Assembly (NCBI GenBank): GCA_937896505.1
Contig: CALBNP010000010.1
Span: 1-6,776 of the forward strand
Reading direction: 5' to 3'
Origin: an uncultured Bacteroidales bacterium
Lineage (GTDB): Bacteria; Bacteroidota; Bacteroidia; Bacteroidales; F082
Length of the DNA stretch: 6,776 nt
A program made the translations under genes and the position numbers. Positions 1 through 6,445 of the stretch are shown in pieces (the first letter of the stretch is position 1; every line of letters begins with the position of its first letter). Under the pieces are notes generated by a model. The model had not been told where the DNA came from, made no database searches, and was given only the letters and a program-made list of their open reading frames with translations.

Positions 1-1
1 G

Positions 2-40
2 GACTTCACGAAGTTCAGAGGAATGGCGCAAAAATGCTAA
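2..40 (+). CDS. Possible C-terminal tail of an upstream gene (partial)
   Basis: In frame 2 the first bases read DFTKFRGMAQKC followed by TAA at 38-40. Its codons (GAC, TTC, AAG) resemble those favoured by the genes downstream, so this may be the end of the preceding gene of the ACP/exporter cluster. The other forward frames also stay open, to stops at 64-66 and 72-74, so the frame is not proven. Thirteen codons are too few to identify a family. Confidence 0.25.
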   Translation, partial: DFTKFRGMAQKC

Positions 41-81
41 AAATAGAAGTCCCCTCAAGAAATTGATAAGGTGAAAGGTTT

Positions 82-153
82 GTAGAGACGCGATTCATCG
101 CGTCTCATATTGTAAATGCCAATATTTATAGACGCGATGAATCGCGTCTCTAC
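82..153. repeat. 24-bp inverted repeat made of two self-palindromic copies; large stem-loop
   Basis: Bases 82-105 are the exact reverse complement of 130-153 (24 of 24). Each copy is itself a near-perfect palindrome, with arms GACGCGAT and ATCGCGTC around a two-base centre (TC in the first copy, GA in the second). Inside the loop, 107-112 (ATATTG) can also pair with 120-125 (CAATAT), leaving a 7-base tip. The whole unit can therefore form one long hairpin or two short ones. It lies 21 bases before the acyl carrier protein start, in otherwise AT-rich DNA. There is no T-run directly after it, so a simple intrinsic terminator is unlikely. It looks like a dispersed REP-type intergenic repeat, possibly affecting mRNA processing or expression of the downstream operon. 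Confidence 0.85.
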
Positions 154-174
154 CAACAAAATAATAATTCGATA

Positions 175-414
175 ATGACAAAAGAAGAAATATTAGCTCA
201 GCTGAAAGAAGTCGTTCAAGTGGTTCGTCCGAGCGTCAACCTCAACGAAGTGAACTTCGATACCCGTCTTGTTGAAGACCTTGCCATGGACTCGCTCTCG
301 ATGATGCTCACCGCCTTGGCCATCGAAAACAAGCTCAACGTGAGATTCGAAAACAACCAGATCTTCAAGACCGTTGGCGAAGTGTGCGATGTCGCGCTTC
401 AATTGATGAAATAA
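175..414 (+). CDS. Acyl carrier protein
   Basis: This 79-residue protein has the length and layout of a standalone acyl carrier protein. Helix 1 covers about residues 3-18, and the DSL signature sits at residues 39-41 at the start of helix 2. Ser40 is the expected site of 4'-phosphopantetheine attachment by a holo-ACP synthase. The preceding segment (TRLVEDLAMDSLSMM) is typical of the family, and acidic residues are spread along the chain. It would act in the cytoplasm, holding a fatty-acyl or polyene chain as a thioester. The exporter gene begins 18 bases downstream, which points to a specialised carrier in a lipid or polyene cluster rather than the housekeeping AcpP, which normally sits beside fabF. 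The start has no clear Shine-Dalgarno sequence, only an AT-rich leader, as is usual in Bacteroidota. The family call is firm; the pathway is inferred from context. Confidence 0.93.
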   Translation: MTKEEILAQLKEVVQVVRPSVNLNEVNFDTRLVEDLAMDSLSMMLTALAIENKLNVRFENNQIFKTVGEVCDVALQLMK

Positions 415-432
415 TTACACATACAGAATTAG

Positions 433-2781
433 ATGACCCGTTTTTTCATCGTGCTTTACCGCTATTTCGAGAAGCACAAAATCTTCATGTGGCTTCTGAT
501 AGCCATCAGCACCATTGCCTTTGGCATCCTTGCCTCGCAGATCCATTTCGAGGAAAACCTCATTGCCCTGTTTCCTGAGACGGAGACCTCGCACGAAACC
601 AACCTCGCTTTCAGCAACATGAAAGTGAAGGACAAGATTTTCGTTGAATTCCAAGCCAGAGAAGGCATCGACATGCCTCGCGAAGAACTCACCCAAGCCG
701 TTGACGCCTACCTCGACAGCCTGATGGCCCACGACGAGAAAGGCTACATCAACAGCTGCCTTTACCGTTTCGATGAAGACATGCTGATGAATGCCCTGGA
801 CTTCGTGCTCAACCAGGCCGCCACCTTAGTCACTCCTGAGATGTATCCCATTCTTGAGAACTGGATTGACAACGGCTGCCCCGAAGAAGTGCCACAAGAA
901 GCCATCGACTTGCTCAGCGACTATGTAGGCGACTATACCATCATCGACGGTCATCTTTTTTCGCCCGATTCGACCATTGCAGTGGCCTATATCAACCCAT
1001 CGTTCAACTCGATGGACACGAAAGCCGGATTGCCTTTGGTCAAACTCATGCGCAAGGAACTCAAGCAGTTCGAGGCACAGCATCCCGATGTGGAGATGCT
1101 TTGCCATGGCGCAGTCATCGAAGGCGTGAATAATGCGCAGACCATCAAGCGCGACTTGTTCATCACGCTTGGCATCTCGCTGTTTATCATCTGCATCGTC
1201 ATTTGCCTTTGCTTCAAGAACAAATCCACCTTGCCACTTCTGCTGTCGCCCATCCTTTACGGGACGCTGTTTGCCTTGGCGGGCGTGTATGTCGTCAAAG
1301 GCGGCATGTCGTTCATGGCCATCGGCATGGGCACCGTCATCCTTGGCGTGGCAATGAGTTATGTCCTTCATGTGCTGACACATTACAAATATGTGTCGGA
1401 CCCCAAGCAAGTGCTTCGCGACCAAGTGCGCCCCGTTTGCCTCGGCTCGCTGACCACCATTGGCGCTTTCGTCAGCTTGTTGTTCACTACCAGCGGATTG
1501 CTCAAAGACTTAGGACTGTTTTCCACCTTCGTGCTGATTGGCACAACCCTTTTCTCCCTCGTGTTCTTGCCTCACTTCTTCAACCCTGAGCAAAACCGCA
1601 AGTCGAAACGCGCCTTCGCCCTCGCCGACCAAATCAACGCCTATCCTTTCGACAAGAAATATTGGTTGGTCGGAATTCTGGTTGCCGTCATCATCGTTAC
1701 CTCCATCTTCTCGAGCAAGGTAAAATTCGACACCGACTTGCACAATATTGGAGCCATCAAACCCGAAATGGCGCGTTCGGTGAAACTTTACGAGGAAAAA
1801 ATCAACCAAAACCATTTCAGCATGTACTATGCCGGATTGGGTACTACTTTGGACGAAGCCATCCTCTCGGCCCGACGTGTTTCAGGCACTCTGGACAGTC
1901 TTCAGCAAATTGGACTCATCTATAGGCGTGGCCACATGCAAGACCTGCTCATCCCACTCGACGAGCAACAGCAAAACATCGACCGTTGGCAAGCCTACTG
2001 GACCGAACACAGCCTGCCCGAAACAGCCCCGTCGATGGCGCAAGTGCTGGTTGAAGCCGACTACGAACCAGCCTCGCTGCCCGAATCAGAAGTGCTTCCC
2101 GACGAGCTGCAATCCAACTTTGTAGAGCAAACTCCCGACGGCGAATGGATGGTATTCGTTTCGGCCCTCATGGACAAGGAAAACCAAAAAACGGTGAACG
2201 ATGCCATCAACACGCAGAAAGGCGCCATCATCGTTGATCCATATTACTACACAGGCGACATGATGCAAATCATCCACTCCGACTTTGGCGTTGTGCTCAA
2301 CATCTCGTCGCTCTTCGTGCTCTTCGTGCTGCTGCTGTCGTATTTCGACATTCTCATCGCTCTGGTCACCTTCATGCCCATGTTCCTCAGCTGGTATGTG
2401 GTGCAAGGCATGATGGCAATTTGCGGCCTCGACTTCAACATCATGAATATCGTGATTTCATCGTTCATTTTTGGCATAGGAGTTGATTACAGCATCTTCA
2501 CCATGGACGGACTCATCGACCGCGAGCGCGGCGGTGACGGGCATCTTTTGGTTAGCCACAAGACCGCCATCCTGTTTTCGGCCTTCGTACTGATTACGGT
2601 GGTGTTCTCGTTGCTCTTCTCAAAGCATCCCGCCATCTTCTCGGTTGGCATCACGACCATCATCGGCATGATTGCCACACTGCTCATCACGCTCACCCTC
2701 GAACCATTGGTATTCCGGCTGATGATGCGCAGCAAATGGATCAGAAATCGTGTAACAAAGAATAACAAATCAAATAAATAA
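433..2781 (+). CDS. MMPL/RND-superfamily lipid exporter
   Basis: This 782-residue inner-membrane protein has the two-fold layout of RND/MMPL transporters. TM1 is at about residues 18-35, followed by a periplasmic loop to about 240. TM2-TM6 lie at about 241-390, TM7 at 411-428, a second periplasmic loop runs to about 616, and TM8-TM12 lie at about 618-755. The second half carries the motif GIGVDYSIF in TM10 (Asp685, Tyr686), the usual proton-relay position. The equivalent TM4 segment reads GVAMSYVLHV, with Ser309 where many family members have Asp. The C-terminus is basic (RNRVTKNNK), as expected for a cytoplasmic tail. Placed between an ACP gene and a LolA-like gene, it probably exports the acyl product of the cluster, such as an aryl-polyene or flexirubin-like lipid. 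That substrate is inferred from gene order and not shown by the sequence. Confidence 0.9.
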   Translation: MTRFFIVLYRYFEKHKIFMWLLIAISTIAFGILASQIHFEENLIALFPETETSHETNLAFSNMKVKDKIFVEFQAREGIDMPREELTQAVDAYLDSLMAHDEKGYINSCLYRFDEDMLMNALDFVLNQAATLVTPEMYPILENWIDNGCPEEVPQEAIDLLSDYVGDYTIIDGHLFSPDSTIAVAYINPSFNSMDTKAGLPLVKLMRKELKQFEAQHPDVEMLCHGAVIEGVNNAQTIKRDLFITLGISLFIICIVICLCFKNKSTLPLLLSPILYGTLFALAGVYVVKGGMSFMAIGMGTVILGVAMSYVLHVLTHYKYVSDPKQVLRDQVRPVCLGSLTTIGAFVSLLFTTSGLLKDLGLFSTFVLIGTTLFSLVFLPHFFNPEQNRKSKRAFALADQINAYPFDKKYWLVGILVAVIIVTSIFSSKVKFDTDLHNIGAIKPEMARSVKLYEEKINQNHFSMYYAGLGTTLDEAILSARRVSGTLDSLQQIGLIYRRGHMQDLLIPLDEQQQNIDRWQAYWTEHSLPETAPSMAQVLVEADYEPASLPESEVLPDELQSNFVEQTPDGEWMVFVSALMDKENQKTVNDAINTQKGAIIVDPYYYTGDMMQIIHSDFGVVLNISSLFVLFVLLLSYFDILIALVTFMPMFLSWYVVQGMMAICGLDFNIMNIVISSFIFGIGVDYSIFTMDGLIDRERGGDGHLLVSHKTAILFSAFVLITVVFSLLFSKHPAIFSVGITTIIGMIATLLITLTLEPLVFRLMMRSKWIRNRVTKNNKSNK

Positions 2782-2787
2782 CTGATA

Positions 2788-3360
2788 ATGAAAGCAAAAG
2801 GTTTACTTACCCTTATCGTGCTACTTGGCCAATTCTTGACCCTCAACGCACAAACTTCCGACCAACTTCTTGAGAACATCGAAAAAGCCAATGCGAATCT
2901 GAAAACCAGAAGCATGAATTTCAGCGAATTGCGCGAACCTGCTGGCAAAGATTCGAAACAACTCAGCGGCACCATCACCTTCGACCCCAATTCAGGCATG
3001 GTGATGAGCTACACCGACCCAGAAGAGCACTTCGTCATCAACGGCAACACCATGACAATGAAGCGCGAAGGCATGGAACTCTTCTTCGACCTCACCAAAA
3101 ACAAGCCGATGAGAACACTGAGCAACATGCTCATGTCGTCGTTCAACGGTCAACTCCGCAACTTGGCAAGCAGCAACAACGCATCCATCGAAGCCAAAAA
3201 GGCGAAAGACTACACGGAAGTGACCATGAAAGCCTTGAAGAAAGCAGTGAAAGGCTATTCGGCAATCGTGCTGCGTTACGATGCCAAATCGAACCAGATC
3301 ATCTACATGATGCTGGAAGAATTTGACGGCACGAAGACCACCTACGAACTGAAAAAATAA
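2788..3360 (+). CDS. LolA-like outer-membrane lipoprotein/lipid carrier, periplasmic
   Basis: This 190-residue protein begins with a signal peptide: Lys2 and Lys4, a hydrophobic core at residues 5-19, and a likely signal peptidase I cut after Ala21 (LNA|QT). There is no lipobox cysteine, so the mature protein should be soluble in the periplasm. The rest fits the LolA/LolB-like fold: an N-terminal helix (about 24-40), then alternating beta strands such as SGTITFDPNSGMVMSYTDP and HFVINGNTMTMKREGMELFF. An alternating pattern near the end (AIVLRYDAKSNQIIYMMLEE) matches the closing strands of a hydrophobic cup. It starts 6 bases after the exporter stop, so the two are surely co-transcribed. LolA-like proteins accompany MMPL exporters in polyene and glycolipid clusters, where they are thought to pass the lipid to the outer membrane. 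It is unlikely to be the general LolA. The fold call comes from pattern and context, since similarity in this family is low. Confidence 0.75.
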   Translation: MKAKGLLTLIVLLGQFLTLNAQTSDQLLENIEKANANLKTRSMNFSELREPAGKDSKQLSGTITFDPNSGMVMSYTDPEEHFVINGNTMTMKREGMELFFDLTKNKPMRTLSNMLMSSFNGQLRNLASSNNASIEAKKAKDYTEVTMKALKKAVKGYSAIVLRYDAKSNQIIYMMLEEFDGTKTTYELKK

Positions 3361-3371
3361 GGAGAAACGGC

Positions 3372-4178
3372 CTACAGAACCGTTGTAATTTGGTCGTAAT
3401 AATTCTTGCTGACCGGCACATGGTTGGCATTCACGACATCAAGGACTGCATACGTGTAGTCCTTTTCTTTTTGCAAAGCCTTCACCCGATGCTTGTTGAT
3501 GAAATAGGAACGGTGGCAACGCACCAAGCCATGTCCCGAACACAAGTCCTCGACACGCTTCATCGAACTGCGCAAAATGCAGAATTTCAATTCTCCATTT
3601 TCCAAATAACAGATTTTCAGATAGTTCTCTTCAGACTGAATGTAGAGAACCAAATCATCGGCCACGACCAATTTCAGGTTGTCGCGCTCATCATAGAAAC
3701 GAATTTTTTCTTTTGCCGCTTGATTTTCGCTCTCCTTGACACGTTTTTCCAATGACAAAATCATGTAATACATGTCAATAATAATATAAGGAATAGCCAA
3801 GCCGAAAGTCAGATAGACCATCATTCGGCCGAAATACCAAAAATAAGGTTGTGCCTTGGCATTCATCAGCCAGAGATACAATCCCGAAAAGCCCGCCGAA
3901 AAGGCTACCTCAAGCACGAAAAAGAAAAAAGTCTGCGACCAACTGAAATTAATTTTTCTTCCATAAAAGTAAAGCGACAAACGTGAAATGAGAAGTGTCA
4001 CGAGAAGGATGCAGAACACCATGGTGACATGAAACGAATACCGTTCATAAGTCAAATCGAAAAACTTGAAGCCGAAAGGACAGAAAAGCAAGAACAAGCC
4101 GAACACGAAAATGGAACCACCCAAAACGTGATACAGCAAGCCTTTGGCCTTAAAATATTCATTTGGTACGAATGCCAT
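3372..4178 (-). CDS. Membrane-anchored LytTR-domain transcription regulator
   Basis: This 268-residue protein has two parts. The N-terminal half holds four hydrophobic segments (about 14-33, 48-70, 82-104, 117-141), then a charged, coiled-coil-like linker (142-162). The C-terminal part (about 167-268) is a LytTR DNA-binding domain. It shows strands such as LKLVVADDLVLYIQSEENYLK, the characteristic LVRCHRSYFINKHRVKAL stretch (218-235) and an ending VPVSKNYYDQI. There is no receiver domain with a phosphoacceptor Asp, so this is a one-component membrane regulator and not a classical response regulator. The likely role is sensing a membrane or small-molecule signal and binding direct-repeat DNA sites; its targets are unknown. 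The gene converges on the LolA-like gene with only 11 bases between the stops. Its start lies 45 bases after the stop of the CxxC protein and 20 bases after a TAnnTTTG promoter-like element. Confidence 0.85.
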   Translation of the reverse strand: MAFVPNEYFKAKGLLYHVLGGSIFVFGLFLLFCPFGFKFFDLTYERYSFHVTMVFCILLVTLLISRLSLYFYGRKINFSWSQTFFFFVLEVAFSAGFSGLYLWLMNAKAQPYFWYFGRMMVYLTFGLAIPYIIIDMYYMILSLEKRVKESENQAAKEKIRFYDERDNLKLVVADDLVLYIQSEENYLKICYLENGELKFCILRSSMKRVEDLCSGHGLVRCHRSYFINKHRVKALQKEKDYTYAVLDVVNANHVPVSKNYYDQITTVL

Positions 4179-4198
4179 ATAAATGATAATTTCGACTG

Positions 4199-4206
4199 CA
4201 AAAATA
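4199..4206 (-). promoter_or_regulatory. Possible Bacteroidota -7 promoter element for the LytTR gene
   Basis: On the - strand these bases read TATTTTTG, matching TAnnTTTG, the -7 consensus for the Bacteroidota primary sigma factor. It lies 20 bases before the LytTR start codon, just after the upstream gene's stop. No good TTTG sits at the usual -33 spacing; the closest is a TTTC about 24 bases upstream. A T-run next to it raises the chance of a coincidental match. Confidence 0.4.
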
Positions 4207-4223
4207 CAAAAAAAAAGACCGCA

Positions 4224-4964
4224 TCAGCCCGAAACCATGAACACCCTTGAATCTTTCCACTTGGAATGCCGGATGATTTCGTTGGTGAAATAAGATTTCG
4301 AGCCAGAATTTTCAATCAGCGACTTAGCCTTGTCAAACTGGCGTAATTCGCGGTAGATTTCAGGCACTTCGGTATCAATGGCTTCCTCGGGAAACTTCTC
4401 CAAGAGCGTCAAGAGATGGTGCAGGTTGTCAGTAAAGTCGCTCAAGTTTTTCAAGAACAGCTTCTCGCCTTCAAGCAACATCATGCGGTTGTTGTGCCAA
4501 ACGCCATAACTCATGAAACCATTCAGGAAATATTTCAGTCGGATGTGTTGGTGGTTACGATGCAAGTCGTTGTAGGCCCACCACAAGAGGCGGCGCAGAT
4601 AGATTTCGTTTTTTGGCTCATAGACGCACTTCTTCAAGAAAGTCTGATAGTGCCTGATAAGTGCCAGTTTCCCTCTGTTGTCGGAAAAACGAATGCCATA
4701 GAAACGCCAAGTGTTCCACGAATATATGTCGGCATCAGGCTTTTGCGTGGTAAAATTCACCTTTTCAGGGTCTTCAACCCAAAATGTGTGGGCACATGAC
4801 GGACACAAAATCATTTTTTGGCGTGTCGTTATGTAATTGTCGTTCAAAACCTTACCATCCGAATACAAGATCGATTCATTAATCAGTTCGGGTTTCAGGT
4901 TGCGCCCTTCAAGCCAAGCATGGCAAATGGGACATTGGAAATAATATGGGTCGAACTTCAACAT
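4224..4964 (-). CDS. Uncharacterised double-CxxC (zinc-ribbon-like) protein
   Basis: I do not recognise a named family for this 246-residue protein. Two CxxC knuckles, CPIC (11-14) and CPSC (54-57), are spaced as in a zinc ribbon with a long insert, so one bound zinc is likely. After the ribbon the sequence is rich in aromatic and basic residues (RHYQTFLKK, YLRRLLWWAYNDLHRNHQHIRLKYFLNGF). The region of about 95-230 looks all-helical, with alternating blocks that could be TPR-like repeats, including a final RELRQFDKAKSLIENSGS unit. There is no signal peptide or membrane segment, so it should be cytoplasmic. The start lies 8 bases after the RNase H stop, which suggests co-transcription. A ribbon plus TPR-like helices could mean an adaptor or a nucleic-acid-associated protein, but this is only inference. 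Confidence 0.7.
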   Translation of the reverse strand: MLKFDPYYFQCPICHAWLEGRNLKPELINESILYSDGKVLNDNYITTRQKMILCPSCAHTFWVEDPEKVNFTTQKPDADIYSWNTWRFYGIRFSDNRGKLALIRHYQTFLKKCVYEPKNEIYLRRLLWWAYNDLHRNHQHIRLKYFLNGFMSYGVWHNNRMMLLEGEKLFLKNLSDFTDNLHHLLTLLEKFPEEAIDTEVPEIYRELRQFDKAKSLIENSGSKSYFTNEIIRHSKWKDSRVFMVSG

Positions 4965-4972
4965 AACTCACT

Positions 4973-5599
4973 TTATTTTCTACCGAAATCAGCAGGAATT
5001 TCACCCCAAATCTCAGTACGCCATTTTATGATTGGAACATCTATTGTATTGTTAGCCAGCCAGTTTTCGGCTTGTTCAATCCAATGAAACAAAACCGCAT
5101 TCTTATCGTTAGGCTGCAATTTCGTCTTGCATTTCTTTTGCCGAATCCAAAGCTGGGCATTCACCGAATCGCTATAGATGGGGAAATGCAGACCTTGTTT
5201 CTTCTGCAACGAAAGCGCATGAACGATGGCCAAAAACTCGCCGATATTATTCGTACCATTCTCGAACACTGGGCTATGGAAAACCTCCGTCTTCGTCTCA
5301 ACGAAAACACCACGATATTCCATCTTTCCAGGATTTCCAGCACAGGCTGCATCCACTGCAATAGCTTGAGTGATAGGTTGTTCACCCGACTGGATTGTCA
5401 CTTCAGGCTTTTGCATAGGATTGGCTTTTCTGTAGGCTTCGTAACCCATCCTGAAGGCCTCTTCGGCACTCTTCAAGTCAGGGAAACCTTTATAAAGGGC
5501 ACCTTTGCAACCTATGATTTCCTTCTTGCAGACATCCCAATCATCGAAAACTCCAGGATGACGACCTTTCCAAACCACATAATATTTATTCTTCGTCAT
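4973..5599 (-). CDS. rnhA: Ribonuclease H with N-terminal viroplasmin-type domain
   Basis: This 208-residue protein cleaves the RNA strand of RNA:DNA hybrids, acting on R-loops and replication primers. Residues 4-50 form a caulimovirus viroplasmin-like domain (YYVVWKGRHPGVFDDWDVCK, later FPDLKSAEEAF), an RNA:DNA hybrid-binding module also seen in eukaryotic RNase H1. After a linker, the catalytic RNase HI domain runs from about 79 to 205. The four expected acidic residues can be placed: Asp83 (AVDAACAGNP), Glu121 (NNIGEFLAIVHAL), Asp144 (IYSDSVNAQ) and Asp204 in the C-terminal WGEIPADFGRK stretch. The length fits viroplasmin-containing bacterial RNase H proteins. It starts 17 bases after the comB-like stop and ends 8 bases before the CxxC gene. 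A promoter-like element sits immediately before the start codon. The symbol rnhA is used for function; this is not the short E. coli-type enzyme. Confidence 0.93.
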   Translation of the reverse strand: MTKNKYYVVWKGRHPGVFDDWDVCKKEIIGCKGALYKGFPDLKSAEEAFRMGYEAYRKANPMQKPEVTIQSGEQPITQAIAVDAACAGNPGKMEYRGVFVETKTEVFHSPVFENGTNNIGEFLAIVHALSLQKKQGLHFPIYSDSVNAQLWIRQKKCKTKLQPNDKNAVLFHWIEQAENWLANNTIDVPIIKWRTEIWGEIPADFGRK

Positions 5600-5604
5600 A
5601 AGTG

Positions 5605-5612
5605 CAAAAGTA
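5605..5612 (-). promoter_or_regulatory. Likely Bacteroidota -7 promoter element for the RNase H gene
   Basis: The - strand reads TACTTTTG, an exact TAnnTTTG match, followed by CACTT and the RNase H ATG. Transcription would begin at or just before the start codon, giving a leaderless or nearly leaderless mRNA. The -33 region is weak: a TTG ends about 16 bases upstream, short of the usual spacing, and it lies within the end of the comB-like gene. RNase H may therefore be read both from here and by read-through. Confidence 0.5.
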
Positions 5613-5616
5613 GTGA

Positions 5617-6339
5617 TTATTGGTTAATCAAGACACATTTGCCATCCTTTAGAGTGGGAACCACATCCTCGCAATCGGTCTGGAGACAAAATCGGATATC
5701 GTCATAAAAACCCAAGCCAAAAAGGAATTTCACATGGAAACAACCAGCCAAAGCACCAAAAAGATTGTCCTTGCTATTATTGTAATGATTTGAAAGCAAA
5801 AGACTTAAATCATCAATCTCAGCTTTGGTCTGCTTTTTCAACAAGCCAACTAAACGACCTGCGCAAAGGCCATCGTCCAACGAGAAACGCCCGCGTGTGC
5901 CAGAGCAGACAATGACGACATCTTTCTGAAGCCGAAGCAGATAATCGGCCACCGATGCCATGTTACGGAAACAAGCCAGCACGATTTCGTCAGCTCCTTG
6001 CACGCCACGCAAGGCTTGAGTTCCATTAGTCGTAGTGAAGACTATGTCCTTGCCAGCCACAACGCTCCTCTTATATTCCAATGGCGAGTTGCCCAAGTCG
6101 AAACCATCGATTCGAACCGAATTGCGTTCACCGCCTTTCAGCGTCGAAGCAGCATTACAAGCCGAGAAGCACTTTTCCGCCTCTTCCACAGTCAAGACAG
6201 GAATTACCGAACGCGCTCCATTGGCCAAAGCTGTAATAATGACCGAAGTAGCACGCAAAACATCAATCACAACGGCTACCTTGCCGCTGAAATCGAAATC
6301 CTGGCATTGCTGTGCTGTGCTGATAACGGAGATGTTCAT
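5617..6339 (-). CDS. comB: ComB-family 2-phosphosulfolactate phosphatase-like protein
   Basis: This 240-residue protein matches the ComB family (EC 3.1.3.71 in methanogens, where it removes phosphate from 2-phosphosulfolactate using Mg2+ during coenzyme M synthesis). Family-type segments are VIDVLRATS (25-33), KGGER (68-72), GFDLGNSP (79-86), TTTNGT (102-107) and CSGTRGRFSLDD (145-156). It has no signal peptide and should be cytoplasmic. The start is set at the ATG at 6339. An in-frame ATG at 6375 would add 12 residues, but those bases belong to the octamer repeat array and family members start close to the first strand. No ComA or other coenzyme M gene is present here and Bacteroidota are not methanogens, so the real substrate is probably another phosphorylated acid. 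RNase H follows 17 bases later. No promoter is visible upstream; read-through from pfkA is possible. Confidence 0.87.
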   Translation of the reverse strand: MNISVISTAQQCQDFDFSGKVAVVIDVLRATSVIITALANGARSVIPVLTVEEAEKCFSACNAASTLKGGERNSVRIDGFDLGNSPLEYKRSVVAGKDIVFTTTNGTQALRGVQGADEIVLACFRNMASVADYLLRLQKDVVIVCSGTRGRFSLDDGLCAGRLVGLLKKQTKAEIDDLSLLLSNHYNNSKDNLFGALAGCFHVKFLFGLGFYDDIRFCLQTDCEDVVPTLKDGKCVLINQ

Positions 6340-6345
6340 GGTTGT

Positions 6346-6442
6346 GACTTTTAGACTATTTTGACTTAGGGACAATTAGACTTAGGGACAATTAGACTTA
6401 GGGACTTGGGGACAGTTGGACTTTGTGACTTAGGGACTTTGT
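6346..6442. repeat. Octamer array, forward block 1 (12 units)
   Basis: From 6363 to 6442 ten consecutive 8-base units all begin with GAC and keep exact register. In order they are GACTTAGG, GACAATTA, GACTTAGG, GACAATTA, GACTTAGG, GACTTGGG, GACAGTTG, GACTTTGT, GACTTAGG and GACTTTGT. Two more units precede them, GACTTTTA (6346) and GACTATTT (6354), with one extra base before the main run. A period of 8 is not a multiple of three and stops occur, so this is not coding. It fills the DNA just before the comB-like start. Confidence 0.9.
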
Positions 6443-6445
6443 GGG

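Noticed and set aside
82..153. Intrinsic terminator of the upstream gene
   Set aside because: The hairpin is long and GC-rich, but it is followed by TACCAACAAA and not by a T-run.
826..1425. Long open frame (199 codons) on the - strand inside the exporter gene
   Set aside because: It is antisense to a well-supported gene and its translation is rich in His, Asp and Gln with no recognisable pattern. It is a shadow of the opposite strand's codon bias.
2487..2999. Open frame of 170 codons on the - strand across the exporter/LolA-like junction
   Set aside because: It spans two real genes in antisense and has no domain-like pattern or promoter.
3361..3390. Possible bidirectional terminator between the convergent genes (AACGG at 3366-3370, CCGTT at 3380-3384)
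   Set aside because: The stem is only five pairs with a 9-base loop, it overlaps the LytTR stop codon, and T-runs are not placed directly after it on either strand.
5072..5707. Open frame of 211 codons on the + strand over RNase H and the end of the comB-like gene
   Set aside because: The - strand frames carry clear catalytic motifs; the + strand product shows none and crosses a gene boundary.
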